From Bacteroidetes bacterium UBA7692 (GTDB taxonomy: Bacteria > Bacteroidota > Bacteroidia > Chitinophagales > LD1): a DNA stretch of 5,426 nt. Below, in pieces: positions 1-4,584 of this stretch (the stretch's first letter is position 1; each line of letters begins with the position of its first letter). The stretch spans positions 1 through 5,426 of the forward strand of contig DLGO01000098.1 in assembly GCA_002482725.1 (NCBI GenBank), in the 5' to 3' direction. A model generated the notes under the pieces. The model was not told where the DNA came from, searched no databases, and saw only the letters and a program-made list of their open reading frames with translations. Made by a program: the position numbers and the translations under genes.

Positions 1-674
1 TAATCGCCAAAAATATTTTCGATAGTTAGCCCCGCTGCTGCAAACATGTCGCGGAACTGCCCGGGCTTTATTACCCGTAATTGCTCTTCGTATTCCTGCA
101 GTGTACCATCCCTATCTATAAACTCTATCTGCTTTTTTATAAAGCCATCTTCCACACGCTTGCGGATATGGAACTGTGTTTCGCCACGTTCTATTATTTC
201 ACGCGCTTTCATTTTTTTGATGGCGCTTTCGGCATTCAGGTAGTCCAGCACCAGCACACCACCGGGCTGCAGGTTGGCAGCCATAGCTTGCAGGGCTTTG
301 GCATTATCCTCTTCGGTAGGCAGGTAGCCAAAGCTGGAAAAAAGATTTACCACACAGTAGAAATATCCCGGCTTATACACCTCGCGCATGTCCCAAACAG
401 CAAAGTGAAGGTCGTCGCAGGCATATTTTTGCGCTTCTGCTATACTGTTTTCGCTCAGGTCTATGCCATCTACCACATATCCCAGCTTCACCAGGGTCTT
501 GGAGTGGCGGCCTTTGCCACAAGCCACATCCAGCACTTTTGCTCCCTGTTTAAGGCTCAAAAAAGCCGTCAATTTGCTTATAAACCCCTCAGCCTCATGC
601 TCATCCCTATTATTATATAGTATATGATAATATTCAGAATTGAACCAATATTTAAACCATTCTTTTTCACTCAT
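1..674 (-). CDS. Class I SAM-dependent methyltransferase, C-terminus cut by window edge
   Basis: Reading the minus strand from ATG at 674-672 gives 224 uninterrupted codons to the left edge, starting MSEKEWFKYWFNSEYYHILY. The SAM-binding motif I, VLDVACGKGRHS, is at about residues 47-58. The acidic residue after strand 2 lies in GIDLSE (70-75), with Asp72 the likely ribose-binding residue. NLFSSFGYL (110-118) and NLQPGGVLVLDYLN (134-147) fit strands 4 and 5 of the Rossmann-like fold. The upstream ATG at 681-679 hits a stop after four codons, so 674 is the start. The W-F-N-S-x-Y-Y-H-x-L-Y-x-x-R-D N-terminus resembles a methyltransferase type common in Bacteroidetes (from memory). The visible end, ...ENIFGD, suggests only a short tail is missing. 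The substrate cannot be told from sequence, and no signal peptide is seen, so it is probably cytosolic. It is divergent from glmM, with 74 bases between the two starts. Confidence 0.9.
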   Translation of the reverse strand, partial: MSEKEWFKYWFNSEYYHILYNNRDEHEAEGFISKLTAFLSLKQGAKVLDVACGKGRHSKTLVKLGYVVDGIDLSENSIAEAQKYACDDLHFAVWDMREVYKPGYFYCVVNLFSSFGYLPTEEDNAKALQAMAANLQPGGVLVLDYLNAESAIKKMKAREIIERGETQFHIRKRVEDGFIKKQIEFIDRDGTLQEYEEQLRVIKPGQFRDMFAAAGLTIENIFGD

Positions 675-719
675 TACTCATCGTTAAAAACAAATACCTA
701 TTCGTTTGCCCGCAATCAT

Positions 720-727
720 TATTTTCG
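720..727 (+). promoter_or_regulatory. Possible -7 element of the glmM promoter
   Basis: TATTTTCG matches the Bacteroidetes -7 consensus TAnnTTTG with one mismatch (C for T) and lies 21 bases before the glmM start codon. No TTTG -33 element occurs at the usual spacing; the nearest TTTG (705-708) is only 11 bases upstream, which is too close. It is a weak candidate chosen mainly for position. No convincing promoter for the divergent methyltransferase gene is visible in the same 74-base spacer. Confidence 0.3.
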
Positions 728-748
728 CGCCTCTAAATTATATTTAAG

Positions 749-2140
749 TTGTCTTTAATCAAATCTATTTCAGGAATACGCGGTACCATTGGTGGTTTTC
801 AAGGTAGTAACCTTACTCCTCTGGACGTTTTAAAGTTTACCGCAGCCTTTGGCTCATGGGTAATTGAAACTACCGGCAACCGTAAAGTTGTAATCGGCCG
901 CGATGCGCGCATCAGTGGCGACATGGTAAAAAACATAGTAGTGGGAACACTGCAAAGCATAGGTATAGATGTGGTTGACCTTGGCCTGTCTACCACACCT
1001 ACTGTAGAGCTGGCCGTACATGCCGAAAAAGCAGGTGGTGGTATCATCATAACAGCCAGCCACAATCCTAAACAGTGGAATGCATTGAAACTGCTGAACT
1101 CACAGGGCGAATTTATTTCTGCCAAAGCAGGTGAGGAACTACTGCGCATAGCAGAGGAAAAGGAAATAAAGTTTGAAGATGTGAACTCGCTAGGCATATA
1201 CAGCCAAAACGACACCTACATAGATAAGCACATAGCACAGATACTGGAGTTGAAACTGGTAGATGTGGAAGCCATAAAACAGCGCAACTTTAAAGTAGTG
1301 ATAGACTGTGTAAACAGCACAGGAGGCATAGCCTTGCCAAAACTGCTGAAAGCACTGGGCGTAGAGCAAGTGGTGGAGCTGTATACTGAGCCTAACGGTA
1401 TATTTCCACACAACCCCGAACCGCTGCCGGAAAACCTGAACGAGCTTTCGGTAACGGTGAAAAAAAGCAATGCAGACCTGGGCATATCTGTAGACCCTGA
1501 TGTAGACCGCCTGGCACTTGTGTGCGAAGACGGCAACATGTTTGGCGAAGAGTATACGCTGGTAGCAGTTGCAGACTATATACTGAAACACAAAAAAGGC
1601 AACACTGTTTCTAACCTTTCCAGCACACGTGCGCTGCGCGATGTGACAGAGAAACACGGTTACGAATATTACGCTTCTGCAGTAGGCGAAGTGAATGTGG
1701 TGCAAAAGATGAAAGAAGAAAAGGCAGTGATAGGCGGAGAAGGCAACGGAGGTATCATATACCCTGAGCTGCACTACGGCCGCGATGCCATGGTAGGTAT
1801 AGCCCTGTTCCTGACACACCTTGCCAAATTTGGCAAAACCATTTCGCTACTGCGCGCTACGTACCCGAACTACCACATCAGCAAAAAGAAAATTGACCTG
1901 GACGCGTCGGTTAACATCGACAGGCTGTTCAGCGATATAGAGGCTAAATACAAAAACCAACCCATCAATACGATAGACGGTGTTAAGATAGAGTTTGACA
2001 AAGACTGGGTACACCTGCGCCGCAGCAATACAGAGCCGATCATCCGCATATATGCAGAGAGCAACTCTGAAACAACATCGGAGAACATAGCCAACCAGAT
2101 AATGATGGACCTGAAATACTTCAGCAAGCAACAGGACTAA
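749..2140 (+). CDS. glmM: Phosphoglucosamine mutase / phosphohexomutase (GlmM-type), TTG start
   Basis: This cytosolic alpha-D-phosphohexomutase most likely converts glucosamine-6-phosphate to glucosamine-1-phosphate on the way to UDP-GlcNAc for peptidoglycan and LPS. The 463-residue product shows the family's four domains. The N-terminal SGIRGTIGG is at 8-16, the phosphoserine loop TASHNP at 102-107 (Ser104 catalytic), the metal-binding loop DPDVDR at 249-254, the sugar-binding loop GEGNGG at 330-335, and the phosphate-binding loop RRSNTEPIIR at 424-433. The DPDxDR and GExNGG forms resemble archaeal-type mutases more than E. coli GlmM (DGDGDR, GEQSGH), so phosphomannomutase or phosphoglucomutase activity cannot be excluded. 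The start must be TTG at 749: an in-frame TAA lies at 734-736 with no ATG or GTG between, and the resulting MSLIKSISGIRGTIGG matches how Bacteroidetes homologues begin. There is no Shine-Dalgarno sequence. The gene appears monocistronic, ending at a strong terminator. Confidence 0.93.
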   Translation: MSLIKSISGIRGTIGGFQGSNLTPLDVLKFTAAFGSWVIETTGNRKVVIGRDARISGDMVKNIVVGTLQSIGIDVVDLGLSTTPTVELAVHAEKAGGGIIITASHNPKQWNALKLLNSQGEFISAKAGEELLRIAEEKEIKFEDVNSLGIYSQNDTYIDKHIAQILELKLVDVEAIKQRNFKVVIDCVNSTGGIALPKLLKALGVEQVVELYTEPNGIFPHNPEPLPENLNELSVTVKKSNADLGISVDPDVDRLALVCEDGNMFGEEYTLVAVADYILKHKKGNTVSNLSSTRALRDVTEKHGYEYYASAVGEVNVVQKMKEEKAVIGGEGNGGIIYPELHYGRDAMVGIALFLTHLAKFGKTISLLRATYPNYHISKKKIDLDASVNIDRLFSDIEAKYKNQPINTIDGVKIEFDKDWVHLRRSNTEPIIRIYAESNSETTSENIANQIMMDLKYFSKQQD

Positions 2141-2156
2141 AACCTGTACGAAATAT

Positions 2157-2184
2157 AAAGGAGGGTAAATTACCCTCCTTTTTT
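2157..2184 (+). terminator. Intrinsic terminator after glmM, probably bidirectional
   Basis: A perfect 12-base inverted repeat (2157-2168 and 2170-2181, one central base) has the GC-rich core GGAGGG/CCCTCC and runs into six T residues (2179-2184). It sits in the 50-base gap between the convergent ends of glmM and rnhA, exactly where a shared terminator is expected. On the plus strand it has a proper U-tract. On the minus strand the following tract is weaker (CTTTATATTT), so termination of rnhA is likely but less certain. Confidence 0.92.
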
Positions 2185-2190
2185 CATTAC

Positions 2191-2643
2191 TTAGTTTTCG
2201 CGCTCGAACCCCTCGTCTACCTGCCACGGCCCGCTGTCTGCGGCTACCGTAGCCAGCACATCGCAGCGTTCGTTGTACGGATGGTCGTTGTGGCCTCTTA
2301 TCCATTTAAAACGCACCTTATGCTGCCGGTATATCTGCAGGAAGCGCTTCCACAGGTCGGGATTCTTTTTTTCCTTGAAGTTTATCTTCTCCCAGCCCAG
2401 TATCCATTTCTTTTCTACGGCATCTACCACATACTTAGAATCTGAGAATACAGTAACCTCGCAGCCAGGCTTGGTAAGCGACTCCAGCCCTACGATAACG
2501 GCCAGCAGTTCCATACGGTTATTGGTCGTTTTGCGGAATGCCGCCGAAATTTCTTTTTCGTGCGGGCCGTATTTGAGTATAGCGCCGTAGCCCCCCTTTC
2601 CGGGATTTCCCCTGCTGGAGCCATCTGTATATAATTCTACCAC
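2191..2643 (-). CDS. rnhA: Ribonuclease HI, GTG start
   Basis: RNase HI cleaves the RNA strand of RNA-DNA hybrids, removing R-loops and primers during replication. The 150-residue product is of normal length and has the full DEDD active site: Asp7 in YTDGSSRGNPG, Glu45 in NNRMELLAV, Asp68 in FSDSKYV and Asp128 in NERCDVLA. The catalytic-loop His118 is in RGHNDHPYNERCD. The basic protrusion of bacterial type 1 enzymes is present at about 78-100 (KKWILGWEKINFKEKK...W). Translation must begin at GTG 2643-2641, because an in-frame TAG lies directly upstream (2646-2644) and the next residues, VELYTDG, already enter the first conserved strand. The gene is 34 bases downstream of the membrane-protein gene on the same strand, so co-transcription is possible, although a -7-like box lies in that gap. 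It converges on glmM. Confidence 0.96.
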   Translation of the reverse strand: MVELYTDGSSRGNPGKGGYGAILKYGPHEKEISAAFRKTTNNRMELLAVIVGLESLTKPGCEVTVFSDSKYVVDAVEKKWILGWEKINFKEKKNPDLWKRFLQIYRQHKVRFKWIRGHNDHPYNERCDVLATVAADSGPWQVDEGFEREN

Positions 2644-2663
2644 CTATCGGATTTACTTTTTAC

Positions 2664-2671
2664 CAAAATTA
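2664..2671 (-). promoter_or_regulatory. Possible -7 element for rnhA
   Basis: On the minus strand this reads TAATTTTG, a full match to the Bacteroidetes -7 consensus TAnnTTTG, and ends 20 bases before the rnhA GTG. The sequence 19-21 bases upstream is not a good TTTG -33 box, and the DNA is AT-rich, so a chance match is possible. If real, it would give rnhA a short leader of its own, independent of the upstream membrane-protein gene. Confidence 0.35.
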
Positions 2672-2677
2672 TTCAAC

Positions 2678-3091
2678 TTATCCTTTTTGCTTCACCAGCC
2701 GATTGCCTACTATTCCGCCCAGATATGCCATAGGCAGGTAAACTGCTGTAGACAAAACTGCAAACCACAGCGGATGCTGAAGTAAATAAAGGTTAGCGGC
2801 ATTGGCCACCATCAAAATAACACCAACCACAATTGCCGGAACAAGGCTACCGGACTTATGGACCAGCGCTGCGACCAATGCGCCAACAAATGTGCCCAAA
2901 ATAAAACCCAGCAAGACGAGTAGAAATGCCGTAACGGGCAAGGCAGCCATCATAGCGCGCATAACGGCAGGATCTTCAAAATTCATCCCCTTGGGTGGAG
3001 CATAAAATAGACTATTGAGCATTTCCATACCAGATATTATAATCATAGCACATATCAAACCAAGAACGACTGATAAAATTCTTTTTACCAT
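2678..3091 (-). CDS. Small four-helix integral membrane protein of unknown function
   Basis: This 137-residue protein is almost wholly hydrophobic, with four likely membrane helices at about 5-26, 50-77, 83-104 and 106-129. A conserved-looking polar loop (YAPPKGMNFEDPAVMRAMMAALP, roughly 30-52) follows helix 1. Helix 2 is rich in Gly and small residues (GFILGTFVGALVAAL), which suggests tight helix packing. The tail is basic (NRLVKQKG). Hydrophobic start, Pro-Pro-x-Gly loop and Gly-rich second helix resemble an uncharacterised family of small bacterial membrane proteins that I recall by pattern only. No catalytic motif or Cys/His cluster is seen, so I assign no function. The ATG at 3091-3089 gives a positively charged N-terminus (MVKR) before helix 1. 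It lies upstream of rnhA on the same strand and is divergent from rpsE. Confidence 0.8.
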   Translation of the reverse strand: MVKRILSVVLGLICAMIIISGMEMLNSLFYAPPKGMNFEDPAVMRAMMAALPVTAFLLVLLGFILGTFVGALVAALVHKSGSLVPAIVVGVILMVANAANLYLLQHPLWFAVLSTAVYLPMAYLGGIVGNRLVKQKG

Positions 3092-3212
3092 AAACTGTAT
3101 GAATTAGAATACAATAGTAGGTTTTTGCAGTTGTTTTTTCTTACTTTGCTGCAACCCGGAGAAAAAAAGTCTCCACAAATCCACATGAATCAAATAAAAA
3201 AGCATCCACACA

Positions 3213-3243
3213 TTTGCAACTCTTGCTTAAACCGCTATATTTG
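3213..3243 (+). promoter_or_regulatory. Bacteroidetes-type sigma-A promoter for the rpsE operon
   Basis: A -33 box TTTG (3213-3216) is followed by exactly 19 bases and then the -7 box TATATTTG (3236-3243), a full match to TAnnTTTG. Both sequence and spacing equal the consensus described for Bacteroides/Flavobacterium primary-sigma promoters. Transcription should begin a few bases downstream, near 3249, leaving a leader of roughly 45 bases before rpsE. This is the only complete two-box promoter I found in the window and fits a highly expressed ribosomal protein operon. Confidence 0.85.
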
Positions 3244-3255
3244 CACTCCTTTTTT

Positions 3256-3269
3256 AAGGCAGGTGCCTT
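3256..3269 (+). promoter_or_regulatory. Small hairpin in the rpsE leader
   Basis: AAGGCAGGTGCCTT is a 6-base inverted repeat (3256-3261 and 3264-3269) around GG; in RNA it would form about five pairs with a four-base loop. It follows a run of T and lies just after the predicted transcription start, 25 bases before the rpsE ATG. It could stabilise the mRNA 5' end or be part of a ribosomal protein binding site, but the stem is short and no known leader family is recognised. Confidence 0.35.
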
Positions 3270-3294
3270 GAACCGAGGATAAATTACCTATTAA

Positions 3295-3813
3295 ATGGCA
3301 AGATTAAACGTTACAAAACTTAAGGCAAGCGAACTTGAGTTGAAAGAGAAAGTGGTGAATGTGCGCAGAGTAGCAAAAGTTACCAAAGGAGGTCGTACAT
3401 TTACTTTTTCAGCTACAGTAGTAGTTGGAAACGGCAATGGTATTGTTGGCGAAGGTTTGGGCAAAGCCCGCGAAGTACAGGAAGCTATTCAAAAAGCTAT
3501 CGACGACGCTAAAAAAACCTTGGTAAGCGTACCTGTACACAACGGTACTATACCACACATCCAGTTTGGTAAATTTGGTGCTGCACGTGTAATGCTTAAA
3601 CCTGCAAGTGCGGGTACGGGTGTTATAGCGGGTGGTGCTATGCGTGCCGTGCTAGAGAGTGCAGGTATCAAAGACGTGTTGGCTAAATCGCTTGGAGGAT
3701 CGAACCCTGCAAACGTTATCAAAGCTACATTGGCAGCTTTGGGCGAATTGCGCGACCCTTACACAGTATCACGCAACCGTAGCGTATCTATGGAAAAAGT
3801 ATTTAAAGGATAA
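3295..3813 (+). CDS. rpsE: 30S ribosomal protein S5
   Basis: S5 is a small-subunit protein near the mRNA entry channel and decoding centre, involved in translational accuracy; its N-terminal loop is where spectinomycin-resistance changes map in E. coli. The 172-residue product contains the N-terminal S5 RNA-binding domain at about 14-78, with VAKVTKGGRTFTFSATVVVGNGNG (26-49) and GLGKAREVQEAIQKA (54-68). The C-terminal domain runs from about 90 to 165, with ARVMLKPASAGTGVIAGG (97-114) and RAVLESAGIKDVLAKSLGS-like residues (117-136). The length is normal for the phylum and the ORF is intact. The ATG is preceded by ACCTATTAA, with no Shine-Dalgarno sequence. It is the first gene of its transcription unit here, whereas in the usual spc order it follows rplR. 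Only 32 bases separate it from rpmD. Confidence 0.98.
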   Translation: MARLNVTKLKASELELKEKVVNVRRVAKVTKGGRTFTFSATVVVGNGNGIVGEGLGKAREVQEAIQKAIDDAKKTLVSVPVHNGTIPHIQFGKFGAARVMLKPASAGTGVIAGGAMRAVLESAGIKDVLAKSLGGSNPANVIKATLAALGELRDPYTVSRNRSVSMEKVFKG

Positions 3814-3845
3814 TATTTCTTTAATCACTACTTAAATTAAAAACA

Positions 3846-4025
3846 ATGAGCAAAGTAAGAATTACTAAGGTTAAAAGTGCGATAGACCGCAACGAGCGTA
3901 CAAAAAACACGCTTCAGGCTTTAGGTTTGAATAAAATGAACGATAGCAAAGAAGTTGAACTTAATGGCCCTATCAGCGGCATGATAAACAAAGTTAAGCA
4001 TCTTTTAAAAGTAGAATCTATATAA
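3846..4025 (+). CDS. rpmD: 50S ribosomal protein L30
   Basis: This 59-codon ORF runs from ATG 3846 to TAA 4023-4025 and translates to MSKVRITKVKSAIDRNERTK... ending in KHLLKVESI. It has the features of bacterial L30: an N-terminal beta strand (VRITKVKSAI), the basic segment NERTKNTLQALGLNKMN (16-32) corresponding to the family's R-x-x-x-TLxxLGLxK motif, and the closing helix GPISGMINKVKHLLKVE (41-57). Length (about 59-60 aa) is normal for L30. L30 is a small, often non-essential large-subunit protein. Its position between rpsE and rplO is canonical and confirms the call. An A-rich stretch, not a Shine-Dalgarno sequence, precedes the ATG. Confidence 0.96.
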   Translation: MSKVRITKVKSAIDRNERTKNTLQALGLNKMNDSKEVELNGPISGMINKVKHLLKVESI

Positions 4026-4028
4026 TTG

Positions 4029-4051
4029 GTATAGGGCGAGCAGCCATATAC
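4029..4051 (+). other. Intergenic hairpin between rpmD and rplO
   Basis: GTATA (4029-4033) pairs with TATAC (4047-4051). After one G/A mismatch, GGC (4035-4037) pairs with GCC (4043-4045), leaving the loop GAGCA. It occupies most of the 42-base gap between rpmD and rplO. No T-tract follows, so it is not a terminator. It could be an RNA processing or protein-binding site, or chance. Confidence 0.35.
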
Positions 4052-4067
4052 TCTTAATAAATAAGCA

Positions 4068-4517
4068 ATGGAATTACACAATTTATCCCCAGCAGAAGGC
4101 GCAACGAAAGTAAAGAAACGTCTTGGTCGTGGACAAGGTAGCACTACAGGAGGTACTGCAGGCCGTGGTCACAAAGGTGCACAGTCTCGCTCAGGCTACA
4201 AAAGCAAAGCAGGTTTTGAAGGTGGTCAGATGCCACTTCAACGTCGTTTGCCTAAATTCGGATTCAAAAATCCGTTCCGTATCGAGTATGCTCAATTGAA
4301 TCTTGGAAAAATCCAGGATCTGGTTGAAAAACACGGTTTGACTGAAGTAACTGTAGAAAATCTTCGTGCGAATAAAATATTCAGCAAGAACGATTTGATA
4401 AAAGTACTAGGCAACGGCGAATTGAAAACTAAAGTAAATGTATCGGTACACGCAATAAGCGAAAGTGCAAAAGCCAAAATAGAGGCTTTGGGCGGTACAG
4501 TTAATATCATTAAATAA
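4068..4517 (+). CDS. rplO: 50S ribosomal protein L15
   Basis: L15 is a late-assembling large-subunit protein that binds 23S rRNA. The 149-residue product has the long Gly/Arg-rich N-terminal extension typical of the family: KKRLGRGQGSTTGGTAGRGHKGAQSRSG (16-43), then GFEGGQMPLQRRLPKFGF (49-66). The folded C-terminal part includes LNLGKIQDLVEKHG (77-90) and the signature-like region ending HAISESAKAKIEALGGTVNIIK (128-149). Length and ends are normal. The ATG is 42 bases after rpmD and has no Shine-Dalgarno sequence. The gene is followed by a terminator-like hairpin and then secY, the canonical next gene. Confidence 0.98.
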   Translation: MELHNLSPAEGATKVKKRLGRGQGSTTGGTAGRGHKGAQSRSGYKSKAGFEGGQMPLQRRLPKFGFKNPFRIEYAQLNLGKIQDLVEKHGLTEVTVENLRANKIFSKNDLIKVLGNGELKTKVNVSVHAISESAKAKIEALGGTVNIIK

Positions 4518-4530
4518 CATTCCAAATTCT

Positions 4531-4569
4531 AAAAATGTGTTGTTTCTAACCGGACAGCACATTTTTTTT
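4531..4569 (+). terminator. Terminator-like hairpin between rplO and secY
   Basis: Bases 4532-4543 (AAAATGTGTTGT) pair with 4554-4565 (ACAGCACATTTT): twelve pairs including one G-U, or thirteen if A4531 pairs with T4566. The 10-base loop is TTCTAACCGG. The 3' arm merges into eight T residues (4562-4569), the layout of an intrinsic terminator. It lies in the 67-base rplO-secY gap, inside an operon whose downstream gene is essential. It is therefore more likely a partial terminator, attenuator or processing site than a full stop, unless secY has its own promoter. I found no good Bacteroidetes promoter between it and secY. Confidence 0.65.
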
Positions 4570-4584
4570 GAATTCTGATTCAGC

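Noticed and set aside
81..620. Plus-strand 179-codon ORF (and the shorter one at 46-243)
   Set aside because: It lies wholly antisense to the methyltransferase gene, whose protein has clear SAM-binding motifs; the plus-strand translation is rich in Phe, His and Tyr with no family motif.
705..727. TTTG (705-708) plus TATTTTCG (720-727) as a complete glmM promoter
   Set aside because: The spacing is 11 bases instead of about 19, so the two boxes cannot work together; only the -7-like box is listed, at low confidence.
1190..1819. Minus-strand 209-codon ORF, plus other minus ORFs at 799-1215, 854-1063, 1216-1539, 1847-2305 and 1870-2127
   Set aside because: All are antisense shadows of glmM or its junction with rnhA; compositions are implausible (Cys/Tyr/Phe/Val-rich or Ser/Thr-rich) and no domain is recognisable.
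2273..3005. Plus-strand ORFs at 2273-2590 and 2802-3005
   Set aside because: They are antisense to rnhA and to the membrane-protein gene, both of which have coherent protein features on the minus strand.
3112..3119. Minus-strand TACTATTG as a -7 box for the membrane-protein gene
   Set aside because: It has one mismatch to TAnnTTTG and no -33 TTTG at the right distance; too weak to list as a promoter.
3158..3174. Small inverted repeat GGAGA...TCTCC around a run of A
   Set aside because: It has only five pairs, with a low-complexity loop, in the spacer between divergent genes; it is not placed to terminate either gene and is likely chance.
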